From Thermomonas alba (lineage in GTDB: Bacteria > Pseudomonadota > Gammaproteobacteria > Xanthomonadales > Xanthomonadaceae), in contig NZ_JAJOZU010000002.1 of the NCBI RefSeq assembly GCF_022419205.1, positions 186,001 through 250,000 on the forward strand: 64,000 bases of DNA. Direction: 5' to 3'. Positions 25,471-32,492 of this stretch are shown here, one piece after another. The notes beneath the pieces are model-generated. The model was not told the DNA's origin and made no database searches. It was given only the letters and a program-made list of their open reading frames with translations. Every line of letters begins with the position of its first letter. Position 1 is the first letter of the stretch. The translations under genes were made by a program, and so were the position numbers.

Positions 25471-26688
25471 ATGACCGCCCCCACCCGCCACGCGAGTCCC
25501 GCCATGCCGCACGCCCCGCAGCTCCGCATTCCCGCCACCTACATGCGCGGTGGCACCTCGAAAGGCGTGTTCTTCCGGCTGCAGGACCTGCCGGTCGAAG
25601 CGCAGGTGCCGGGGCCGGCGCGGGATGCGCTGCTGATGCGGGTGATCGGCTCGCCCGACCCCTACGGCAAGCACACCGACGGCATGGGCGGCGCGACCTC
25701 GTCCACCTCCAAGTGCGTGATCATCTCCGCCAGCAGCCGACCCGACCACGACGTGGACTACCTGTACGGCCAGGTCAGCATCGACAGCGCGTTCGTGGAC
25801 TGGTCCGGCAACTGCGGAAACCTGTCCACCGCGGTCGGCCCGTTCGCGGTCGCGGGTGGCTTCCTCCCGGCCGAACGCATCCCGCAGGACGGCACCGTCA
25901 CCGTGCGCGTGTGGCAGGCCAACATCGGCAAGACCATCCTGGTGCACGTGCCCATCAGCGGCGGCCAGGTGCAGGAAACCGGCGACTTCGAACTGGACGG
26001 GGTGGCCTTCCCGGCGGCGGAAATCGTGCTGGAGTTCCTCGACCCGTCCGACGACGCAGGTGACGGCGGCGCGATGTTCCCCACCGGCAACCTGGTCGAT
26101 ACCCTCGACGTGCCCGGCGTCGGCCCCCTGCGGGCGACGCTGATCAATGCCGGCATCCCGACCGTATTCGTCAACGCCGCCGACCTCGGCTACGACGGTA
26201 CCGAGCTGCAGCCGGCGATCAACGACGACAAGGCCGCGCTGGCCAAGCTGGAGGCGATCCGCATCGCCGGCGCGCTGCGCATGGGCCTGATCCGGTCCCC
26301 GGAAGAGGCTGCCACCCGCCAGCACACGCCCAAGGTGGCGTTCGTCGCGCCGCCGAAGGCCTACACGGCCTCCAGCGGCAAGCAGGTCGCGGTCGACGCG
26401 ATCGACCTCAACGTGCGCGCGCTGTCGATGGGCAAGCTGCACCACGCGATGATGGGCACCGCCTCGGTGGCGATCGCCACCGCCGCCGCGGTGCCCGGCA
26501 CGCTGGTGAACCTGGCCGCCGGCGGCGGCACCCGCGACGCGGTGCGCTTCGGGCATCCTTCCGGCACGCTGCGGGTGGGCGCCACGGTCGAGCAGCGCGA
26601 CGGCCGCTGGACGGTGACGCGCGCGGTGATGAGCCGCAGCGCGCGGGTGCTGATGGAAGGCCACGTGCGGGTGCCGCGCACGTTCTGA
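25471..26688 (+). CDS. prpF: 2-methylaconitate cis-trans isomerase PrpF family
   Basis: 405-aa protein of the PrpF/diaminopimelate-epimerase fold, which isomerises 2-methyl-trans-aconitate in the AcnD-dependent methylcitrate cycle of propionate breakdown. Motifs: PATYMRGGTSKGVFF, then DPYGKHTDGMGGATSSTSK, CGNLSTAVGPFAVA with the catalytic-type cysteine, and HHAMMGTASVAIATAAAVPG. No prpB, prpC or acnD is adjacent, so it may serve another trans-aconitate-type substrate. I chose the ATG at 25471 because GGAGGG sits right before it; the ATG at 25504 is closer to where conservation starts. Confidence 0.88.
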   Translation: MTAPTRHASPAMPHAPQLRIPATYMRGGTSKGVFFRLQDLPVEAQVPGPARDALLMRVIGSPDPYGKHTDGMGGATSSTSKCVIISASSRPDHDVDYLYGQVSIDSAFVDWSGNCGNLSTAVGPFAVAGGFLPAERIPQDGTVTVRVWQANIGKTILVHVPISGGQVQETGDFELDGVAFPAAEIVLEFLDPSDDAGDGGAMFPTGNLVDTLDVPGVGPLRATLINAGIPTVFVNAADLGYDGTELQPAINDDKAALAKLEAIRIAGALRMGLIRSPEEAATRQHTPKVAFVAPPKAYTASSGKQVAVDAIDLNVRALSMGKLHHAMMGTASVAIATAAAVPGTLVNLAAGGGTRDAVRFGHPSGTLRVGATVEQRDGRWTVTRAVMSRSARVLMEGHVRVPRTF

Positions 26689-26702
26689 GGCATGCCCCGC
26701 GC

Positions 26703-26719
26703 GGCCGCTGCCGGCGGCC
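26703..26719. repeat. GC hairpin between convergent prpF and dehydrogenase genes
   Basis: GGCCGC/GCGGCC with a 5-base loop in the 34-base gap. There is no T-run, so any terminator role would be weak. Confidence 0.3.
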
Positions 26720-26722
26720 GGC

Positions 26723-27598
26723 TCAGCCCTCGGGCGCGAACCCGGCCTTGCGCAGTTCGTGGCGGGCCTGATCGAACCCTTGCACCGGGACGAAGTCGCC
26801 GCTGCGGTCGGTGAGCTCGGCCCAGCGCGCCAGGATCTGCTCGGCGCTGGCGTCCTCGCCCAGATGAATGCCCTGGGTCAGCGCGACGTAGGCCAGCTCG
26901 AAGCTGCCGGCGCCGGCGCTGAGGATGGCACGGTTGGGCGCGTTCTCCGCCACCAGCGCCAGCAGCGCCGGGCTGACCAGTTCCGGCTTGAACCAGGCCA
27001 GCTGCTCCGGCGGCAGGATGCCCTCCAGCATCCGCGTGGCGGCCAGCGGGGCCAGGCAGTTGACCCGGATATCGTGCTTGGCGCCCTCGATCCCGAGGGT
27101 CTGCATCAACCCCACCAGCGCCATCTTGGCGGCCGCGTAGTTGGCCTGGCCGAAATTGCCGTACAGCCCGCTGCAGGAGGTGGTCATCACGATGCGCCCG
27201 TAGTTGCGCGCGCGCATGCCGTCCCAGACCGCCTTGGTGCAGTGCACTGCGCCCATCAGATGCACCTCGATCACCTGCCGGAACTCCTCCAGCGTCATCT
27301 TGGCGAAGCTGCGGTCGCGCAGGATGCCGGCGTTGTTGACCAGGATGTCCACCCTGCCCCAGTCCTGCTCGATGGTCCGCACCATCTCCTGCACCGCCGC
27401 GGCATCGTCCACCGCGCAGCGCATCGCGCGCGCCATGCCGCCGGCGGCACGGATCTCGGCAGCCACCAGGTCGGCATCCTCGCCCAGATCGTTCACCACC
27501 ACGCTGGCGCCGCGGCTGGCCAGCAGCAGCGCGTGCGCGCGGCCCAGCCCGCCGCCGGCACCGGTGATGATCGCCACCCGGCCACTCAGATCGATCAT
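26723..27598 (-). CDS. Short-chain dehydrogenase, (3R)-hydroxyacyl-CoA dehydrogenase-like
   Basis: 291-aa SDR. NAD(P) motif TGAGGGLGRAHAL (about residues 12-24), structural NNAG, and a catalytic S-Y-K set in TTSCSGLYGNFGQANYAAAKMAL. The opening VAIITGAGGGLGRAHALLLA...VVVNDLG and the late SAGAGSFELAYVALTQGIHLG are features of the dehydrogenase domain of peroxisomal multifunctional enzyme type 2 and its bacterial relatives, which act on acyl-CoA. Its ATG overlaps the stop of the HAD phosphatase upstream (ATGA), so both are translated together. Precise substrate not known. Confidence 0.8.
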   Translation of the reverse strand: MIDLSGRVAIITGAGGGLGRAHALLLASRGASVVVNDLGEDADLVAAEIRAAGGMARAMRCAVDDAAAVQEMVRTIEQDWGRVDILVNNAGILRDRSFAKMTLEEFRQVIEVHLMGAVHCTKAVWDGMRARNYGRIVMTTSCSGLYGNFGQANYAAAKMALVGLMQTLGIEGAKHDIRVNCLAPLAATRMLEGILPPEQLAWFKPELVSPALLALVAENAPNRAILSAGAGSFELAYVALTQGIHLGEDASAEQILARWAELTDRSGDFVPVQGFDQARHELRKAGFAPEG

Positions 27599-28353
27599 GC
27601 CCGCACTCCCTGTTCGTCCATGGCCAGCAGTGTATCCAGCGTCGCCACCACTGACGGCAACCCCTCCAGCGCCGCCAGCCGGCGCAGGCGCGGATGCTCC
27701 GCGGCGACCTCGTGCGCGGCCTCGTGGCGCCAGGTGGTGTGATAGGGCACGTGCACGCCCCAGCCGCCCAGCGCCAGCACCGGCGCGATGTCCGAGCGCA
27801 GCGAATTGCCCACCATCAAGAAGCGCGCAGCCGGCACGCCGAATTCCTCCAGCAGCCGCGCATAGGTCGGCTCGTCCTTCTCGCTGACGATCTCGATCCG
27901 CCGGAACAGGTCGGACAGCCCGGACTGGCGCACCTTCGCCTCCTGGTGGAACAGATCGCCCTTGGTGATCAGCACCACCGGATGGGTGGCCGCCACCGCC
28001 TCCACCGCCGCGCGCACCCCCGGCAGCAGCTCCACCGGATGCCGCAGCAGCGCCTTGGCGATCGCCACGATGCGGTGGATGTCGGCGGCGCTGATGCGGC
28101 CCTCGGTGATCTCCACCGCCGCCTCCACCATCGACAGCGCCATCCCCTTCACGCCATAGCCGAAGAAGGCGATGTTGCGCGCCTCGTATTCGTACAGGCG
28201 CTGGCCGACGTCCTGCAGATCCACGTAGGCGGCGATGATGCGCTCGAACTCGGCCTGGGCCGCATCGAAATGATCCTGGCTGCGCCAGAGGGTGTCGTCG
28301 GCATCGAAGCCGACCAGCGCGAGGCCGCGCGCAGACGAAGGCGGGAAATCCAT
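27595..28353 (-). CDS. HAD-superfamily hydrolase (phosphatase)
   Basis: 252-aa haloacid-dehalogenase-type phosphatase. Motif I is GFDADDTLW (nucleophile aspartate at about residue 16, DxD), motif II VVLITKG (about 124-130), then a lysine in SEKDEPTYARLL, and motif IV FLMVGNSLRSDIAPV. The helical cap follows motif I. The substrate cannot be read from the sequence; related proteins are annotated as phosphoglycolate-phosphatase-like. It leads a two-gene unit with the downstream dehydrogenase. TAGAAT lies six bases before the ATG. Confidence 0.75.
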   Translation of the reverse strand: MDFPPSSARGLALVGFDADDTLWRSQDHFDAAQAEFERIIAAYVDLQDVGQRLYEYEARNIAFFGYGVKGMALSMVEAAVEITEGRISAADIHRIVAIAKALLRHPVELLPGVRAAVEAVAATHPVVLITKGDLFHQEAKVRQSGLSDLFRRIEIVSEKDEPTYARLLEEFGVPAARFLMVGNSLRSDIAPVLALGGWGVHVPYHTTWRHEAAHEVAAEHPRLRRLAALEGLPSVVATLDTLLAMDEQGVRA

Positions 28354-28359
28354 CGCCGC

Positions 28360-28365
28360 ATTCTA
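28360..28365 (-). promoter_or_regulatory. -10-like hexamer of the HAD gene (leaderless type)
   Basis: TAGAAT on the minus strand, exactly six bases before the ATG at 28353. Confidence 0.45.
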
Positions 28366-28424
28366 AACAGGTGGCCACTGCGGCATGATGCGCCGTTGCT
28401 TCCTGCTGCCGTGCCACCACCGCC

Positions 28425-28943
28425 ATGACCGACTGGACCCGCCTGCTGCGCGACATCCCCGACTTCCCCAAGGCCGGGATCCGGTTCAAGGACGTGATGC
28501 CGGTGCTGGCCGAGCCACGCGCCTTCGCCGCGGCGATCGCCGCGCTGGCCGCGCCGTGGCGCATTGCGCGGATCGATGCGGTACTGGCGATCGAGGCGCG
28601 CGGCTTCCTGCTCGGTGCCCCACTGGCGCATGCGCTCGGCGCCGGGCTGGTGCCGCTGCGCAAGCCCGGCAAGCTGCCCGGCGCCGTGCGCGAGGTGCGC
28701 TACGCGCTGGAATACGGCGAGGATGCCCTGCAGGTGCAGGCCGGTGCGCTGGCGCCGGGCGCACGGGTGTTGCTGGTGGACGACGTGCTGGCGACCGGCG
28801 GCACCCTGGCCGCGGCCTGCGCGCTGGCGCAGCAGCTGCAGGCCGAGATCGCCGGCGCCGGCGTGCTGCTGGAGCTGGCCGCGCTGGGTGGCCGCGCGCG
28901 TTGGCCGGTCGCCGCCCCGCTGCACGCCGCGCTGGTGGTGTGA
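28425..28943 (+). CDS. apt: Adenine phosphoribosyltransferase
   Basis: 172-aa purine salvage enzyme converting adenine and PRPP to AMP. Opens with RDIPDFPKAGIRFKDVMPVL, then AIEARGFLLGAPLAHALG and LRKPGKLPG. The PRPP loop is VLLVDDVLATGGT at residues 115-127. All are standard Apt motifs and the length is usual. It is convergent with yjdM, 22 bases apart, and divergent from the HAD phosphatase. Confidence 0.96.
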   Translation: MTDWTRLLRDIPDFPKAGIRFKDVMPVLAEPRAFAAAIAALAAPWRIARIDAVLAIEARGFLLGAPLAHALGAGLVPLRKPGKLPGAVREVRYALEYGEDALQVQAGALAPGARVLLVDDVLATGGTLAAACALAQQLQAEIAGAGVLLELAALGGRARWPVAAPLHAALVV

Positions 28944-28964
28944 GGCGAACTTTACCCCGCGCGT

Positions 28965-29303
28965 TCAGGCCTTCTTGACGAACTCCGACTTCAGGCCCAT
29001 CGCGCCGATCCCGTCGATCTTGCAATCGATGTCGTGATCACCGTCCACCAGGCGGATGTTGCGCACCTTGGTGCCCACCTTCACCACCAGCGACGCCCCC
29101 TTCACCTTCAGGTCCTTGATGACGGTGACGGTATCGCCGTCCTGCAACACATTGCCGACGGCGTCCTTCACCACACGCACCACTTCGTCCTCGGCCGTCG
29201 GTTCGCCCACGCGCCACTCGTGGCCGCATTCTGGGCAGACAAGCTGTCCACCGTCTTCATAGGTGTACTCGGAAGCGCACTGGGGACAGGGTGGAAGCGA
29301 CAT
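28965..29303 (-). CDS. yjdM: YjdM/PhnA-type zinc-ribbon protein
   Basis: 112-aa protein with an N-terminal zinc ribbon (C6-x2-C9 and C23-x2-C26) and a C-terminal SH3-like PhnA domain ([60 protein letters not shown]). The name PhnA is historical; it is not phosphonoacetate hydrolase and its cellular role is unclear. It stands alone between apt and a divergent secreted-protein gene. Confidence 0.9.
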   Translation of the reverse strand: MSLPPCPQCASEYTYEDGGQLVCPECGHEWRVGEPTAEDEVVRVVKDAVGNVLQDGDTVTVIKDLKVKGASLVVKVGTKVRNIRLVDGDHDIDCKIDGIGAMGLKSEFVKKA

Positions 29304-29376
29304 CGGAATACCTGGAATGACACAACGGTCTGTTCATCATACCAAGCGCTTTCGATCAGGCTGCCGTGCGCCACAG

Positions 29377-29405
29377 TCGTCACTTCCGCCCCAATCAAGC
29401 ATAAT
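29377..29405 (+). promoter_or_regulatory. Promoter of the leader RNA before the gene at 29518
   Basis: TCGTCA (29377-29382), 17-base spacer, CATAAT (29400-29405). Spacing is ideal for sigma-70. Predicted start at about 29412. Confidence 0.5.
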
Positions 29406-29411
29406 GCAGCG

Positions 29412-29495
29412 CGAGCGTTGCATAGCAGCGCTCACATTTGATTTCCGAGTTTCACTGTCAGCGTTCACGCCGCCAGTTCCGGCGGTGCGTTTTTT
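29412..29495 (+). ncRNA. Terminated leader RNA (attenuator or small RNA)
   Basis: About 84 nt between the predicted start and an intrinsic terminator. It has an early GAGCG/CGCTC hairpin (29413-29433) and ends in a stem plus T6. The coding sequence starts 23 bases after the T-run with its own GGGAGG site. Full-length mRNA therefore needs read-through, or this is a free-standing sRNA. It matches no riboswitch class I recognise. Confidence 0.45.
29466..29495 (+). terminator. Intrinsic terminator inside the leader of the gene at 29518
   Basis: Stem CCGCC/GGCGG extended by a G-T and a C-G pair, loop AGTTCC, then TTTTTT. It lies upstream of the coding region, which points to attenuation. Confidence 0.65.
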
Positions 29496-29517
29496 ATCGC
29501 TCAGGGAGGGCATCATC

Positions 29518-30012
29518 ATGCATTCTTGGTTCAAAGCCATCGCAGCTGCCGCGCTTCTGCTGTTTTCGTCTGCATCCTTCGCTGGAGAGACCGTTTCGGT
29601 TCCCGAAGGCACCGAGCTGCGACTGCGGCTGATGGACAAACTAGTGTCCGGGGTGGCCACCGAAGGGGAGCGTTTCAACCTCGAACTCGACACGCCGTTG
29701 ATCATCGACGGCCACGTGGTGGCCGAGCCCGGCGCGAAAGCGGTTGGCACCGTCATCACCTCGAAGAAGAAGGGCTTCATGGGTAAGGGCGGCGAGCTCA
29801 ACGTGATGGTCGATTACCTGCTGGTGAAGGGGCAGCGGATTAAGCTGCGTGCCGCGAAATCTGGCCATGGCGAAGACAAAGTCGGCGCCACTGTGGCTCT
29901 GACTGTGCTGTTCGGGCCTCTCGGGCTGCTCAAGCGCGGCCACAATATCGAGTTGAACCCGGGACTAATCATCCCTGCCTTCGTGGATCAGACGACCCAG
30001 ATCACCCTATAA
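29518..30012 (+). CDS. Secreted protein of unknown function, 164 aa
   Basis: Signal peptide MHSWFKAIAAAALLLFSSAS with cleavage near SFAGE. The mature protein is mostly beta: VPEGTELRLRLMDKLVSGVA, GERFNLELDTPLIIDGHVVA, PGAKAVGTVITSKKKG, ELNVMVDYLLVKGQRIKLRA. This looks like a small beta-barrel or beta-sandwich of the kind found in uncharacterised envelope proteins (PxGTxIxVRL...GxxVxxPGxxxxGxV). A hydrophobic stretch, TVALTVLFGPLGLL, lies near residue 130. GGGAGG precedes the ATG. The leader upstream ends in a terminator, and a second terminator follows the gene. I do not recognise the family. Confidence 0.7.
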   Translation: MHSWFKAIAAAALLLFSSASFAGETVSVPEGTELRLRLMDKLVSGVATEGERFNLELDTPLIIDGHVVAEPGAKAVGTVITSKKKGFMGKGGELNVMVDYLLVKGQRIKLRAAKSGHGEDKVGATVALTVLFGPLGLLKRGHNIELNPGLIIPAFVDQTTQITL

Positions 30013-30028
30013 GTCCACTGCGCGCCGA

Positions 30029-30070
30029 GGGCGGAGCAAGTCCGGAACATCCGGCTTCCTCCGCCCTTTT
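30029..30070 (+). terminator. Rho-independent terminator after the gene at 29518
   Basis: GGGCGGAG (30029-30036) pairs with CTCCGCCC (30059-30066), with an inner TCCGG/CCGG pairing, followed by TTTT. Confidence 0.8.
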
Positions 30071-30175
30071 CGCTGTTGTGCACTTCAGGCCAATGCTCAC
30101 CTCCCGCGCACACCCATTCGACGTACCGGGCGCGCCTGAACGCTTTTCAGCAGCGGCGCAAAGGCGTCCGATTCT

Positions 30176-30919
30176 TCAGAACGACATGCCTACCACCGGA
30201 GTTTCGAGCCTCACCTCCGGACAGCGATCGGGATAGGACTCAAACAGGGCATCCACCTCCGGTGGCTGGTGCAGGAGATCCGGATTCCGTGTCGAGCCGA
30301 AAGTGAAGGGCACCTTCGCGCGGCAGGCGATAGGCACCCCCCTGAAGGCGTGCGGCACGACCGATTGGTGCAACGCCTTGCGCGATGCCTTGTCCAACCG
30401 CTCGCTGGTGGAATCCTGCGTGGTCGGATACATCCGCTGGATCTCCCGCGGAACACCGTCCTCTCCGAACAGGACGGCGTACACCAGAACCGCGTTGACG
30501 CCTGCCTTCGCCAGATCCGGCGGAAATCGTGGCGGCACCCACCGCGGGGCAGCCGCGCGGTCTGCGTCCGCACCGGCCGGCGCCGGGCTGGTGACCCCCA
30601 CGATCCGCAGCGCGGTTGCCCCCTCGGAATGAGGCGTTGCTTCGACCTTGATCTGCTGGGCAATCCTCACTGGCACGGCATGCCCTTGCCAGCGTAGCGG
30701 CGTATAGCGCCAGGTGGCGACGCCTCGCTTCACCCGCGCCTGCATCGAGGCGGGCAGCGCCGGATCGGGCTGAACGTCGGCCACGCTGCCGTCTGCCTGC
30801 ACGGTCGCCTCGACATCGATCTGCAGCAGGATCGAACGTCCCTCGTCTTGGGCGATGGCCTGTGGCACGCAGGCGATCGCCAGCATGCCGATCAGCGCCG
30901 CTGCTGCCCTGGATCTCAT
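30176..30919 (-). CDS. Secreted protein with two TonB C-terminal-like domains
   Basis: 247-aa exported protein. The signal peptide is MRSRAAAALIGMLAIACVPQ, with cleavage after AIAQ. Two regions look like TonB_C domains. The first, about residues 30-95, includes ARVKRGVATWRYTPLRWQGH and the second, about 140-210, includes VLVYAVLFGEDGVPREIQRM, SRKALHQSVVPHAF and PFTF. No N-terminal membrane anchor or proline-rich spacer is present, so it is not a classical TonB. Proteins like this are frequent in Xanthomonadaceae and their partners are unknown. The start is uncertain; the frame stays open to 31039. Confidence 0.6.
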   Translation of the reverse strand: MRSRAAAALIGMLAIACVPQAIAQDEGRSILLQIDVEATVQADGSVADVQPDPALPASMQARVKRGVATWRYTPLRWQGHAVPVRIAQQIKVEATPHSEGATALRIVGVTSPAPAGADADRAAAPRWVPPRFPPDLAKAGVNAVLVYAVLFGEDGVPREIQRMYPTTQDSTSERLDKASRKALHQSVVPHAFRGVPIACRAKVPFTFGSTRNPDLLHQPPEVDALFESYPDRCPEVRLETPVVGMSF

Positions 30920-31029
30920 CGCTGCGCCGGATCCTCCGAAACCCTTCCACATCGCCCGGAAGTCAAAAGCGCGAGACACGCAACCCCAGCCGTCACCGCG
31001 CGATGGCGGAACGGAACGCGCTTCGTCGC

Positions 31030-31800
31030 TCACCCGCACTTGCTATACCCACAATTCAAGCAAGTCGCGCACCCGTCCATCAGCACGAGCGCCTTGGTGC
31101 TGCACTTGTGGCACATGGTGGCGCTGGGCGGGAAGCTGGCACCGTCACCAGTCACGGCGATGTCTTCCTGGTGGCTGCCGGAGCTGCTGTCGCCCAGGGC
31201 GCTGGCATCAGCGTTTTTTTTTGAGCGCGCCTCGAACTGCTTGCGCTTTTCGGCGATCAGCGCGCGCTGGTGCTCGCTCATCTCCGGGTCGTGCAGCAGG
31301 CCGATCGACTTCAGATGGTCTTCGACGATACAGCCAAGCTCGGCCACCAGCGACGGCATGTACACGCCGCCCGCCTTGAAGTAGCCGCCGCGTGGGTCGA
31401 ACACCGCCTTCATTTCCTCGACCAGGAAGGTAACGTCGCCACCTTTGCGGAATACGGCGGACATGATGCGGGTGAGCGCCACGATCCACTGGAAATGCTC
31501 CATCGACTTGGAGTTGATGAAGATCTCGAACGGGCGGCGATGCTCATGCTCGGTGCCGGCGTTGAGCACGATGTCGTTGATGGTCACGTACATGGCGTGC
31601 TCCACCAGCGGCGATTTGATCTTGTAGGTGCTGCCGATCAGGACATCCGGGCGCTCGATGCGCTCGTGCATCTGGATCACGTTGTCCTCGGGCGCGGCCA
31701 CCGGGGCAGCGGGCGCTGCAGCCTGGGCGCTCTCCTTCGCTTTGTCGTCCGGGGTGACGACGGCGTAGCCCTTGATTTTCTTATCGATCCTGACAGTCAT
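31030..31800 (-). CDS. nrdJb: Class II ribonucleotide reductase, C-terminal subunit NrdJb
   Basis: 256-aa small part of a split adenosylcobalamin-dependent ribonucleotide reductase. It holds the TSCPD-like domain (RPFEIFINSKSMEHFQWIVALTRIMSAVFR around residues 95-125) and, at the very end, the redox cysteines MCHKCSTKALVLMDG and CATCLNCGYSKCG that re-reduce the active site. Pseudomonas aeruginosa splits NrdJ in the same way. Here the two halves are 0.7 kb apart with a histone-like gene between. Nine consecutive A bases encode Ser-Lys-Lys-Asn near residue 195; slippage there would remove the cysteines. Confidence 0.85.
   Translation of the reverse strand: MTVRIDKKIKGYAVVTPDDKAKESAQAAAPAAPVAAPEDNVIQMHERIERPDVLIGSTYKIKSPLVEHAMYVTINDIVLNAGTEHEHRRPFEIFINSKSMEHFQWIVALTRIMSAVFRKGGDVTFLVEEMKAVFDPRGGYFKAGGVYMPSLVAELGCIVEDHLKSIGLLHDPEMSEHQRALIAEKRKQFEARSKKNADASALGDSSSGSHQEDIAVTGDGASFPPSATMCHKCSTKALVLMDGCATCLNCGYSKCG
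31214..31222 (-). other. A9 homopolymer inside nrdJb
   Basis: Nine A on the coding strand within TCA-AAA-AAA-AAC. A one-base slip leads within a few codons to a stop in one alternative frame, dropping the C-terminal cysteine tail. Confidence 0.7.
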
Positions 31801-31879
31801 GGTCCTGACTCTGGCTGGGTACTTGATCCGGATTACGCGCCCGCCCGGCCGCACCGGGCGGGCGCAAACTCAACGCCAC

Positions 31880-32383
31880 TCACTTGCGGGCGGCTTTCTT
31901 GACGGCTTTCTTGACCGTTTTTTTCACGGCCGGCTTCTTGGCGACGGCTTTCTTGGCCGCGACCTTCTTCACGGCCTTCTTGGCTGCTTTCTTGGCAACC
32001 GCTTTTTTGACGGCGGCCTTCTTCACCACTTTCTTGGCCGCTTTCTTCGCTGCCGGCTTCTTGGCCACGGCCTTCTTTGCCGCCTTCTTGGCGACCGCCT
32101 TCTTGGTGGTGACCTTCTTCTTCAGCGCGGCCACCTCTTTCTTGGCGTCCTTGCTGGCCGCTTCGAGCTTCTTCTTGGCGACTGCAACGGTTTTCTTGAC
32201 CGCCTTCTTCGCCTTGGCCACTTCGCGCTTGACTTTCTTTTCGGCCGTCTGCGCGGCCTTCTTCACCTTCGCCACGGTGGCGCTGGCCGTGGTGGCCACC
32301 GCATCGCCGACTTCCGCAACCTTCTCTTTCGCAGTTTCAACGGCTTCCGACAGGGTTGCCGTCACTCCATCTCCATTGCTCAT
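31880..32383 (-). CDS. Histone H1-like lysine/alanine-rich DNA-binding protein, 167 aa
   Basis: Extremely basic protein. An N-terminal helix (SEAVETAKEKVAEVGDAVAT) leads into about 120 residues of AKKA/KKAV/AKKP repeats, like the C-terminal tail of eukaryotic histone H1, Pseudomonas AlgP and Bordetella BpH1. It should bind DNA without sequence specificity and compact the nucleoid. GAGGAGG precedes the ATG, and a TATAGG hexamer at 32430-32435 may give it its own promoter. It sits between nrdJa and nrdJb, an odd place. The repeats make length variation between strains likely. Confidence 0.85.
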   Translation of the reverse strand: MSNGDGVTATLSEAVETAKEKVAEVGDAVATTASATVAKVKKAAQTAEKKVKREVAKAKKAVKKTVAVAKKKLEAASKDAKKEVAALKKKVTTKKAVAKKAAKKAVAKKPAAKKAAKKVVKKAAVKKAVAKKAAKKAVKKVAAKKAVAKKPAVKKTVKKAVKKAARK

Positions 32384-32492
32384 AGGCCCTCCTCAAGGGC
32401 GTGGTTGGTGGATACCGCAGCGCGATCCTATACCCGAAAAGGGCACGCGTGCAGCACGCGCTCTCGGCTTCTGCACGCGCTTTCCTCCGGGC

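Noticed and set aside
22702-26664. A 1320-codon open frame on the minus strand across polA and prpF
   Set aside because: It is the shifted frame of polA plus the antisense of prpF. The residues are low-complexity Arg/Gly/Ala with no family motif. Both true genes are clear.
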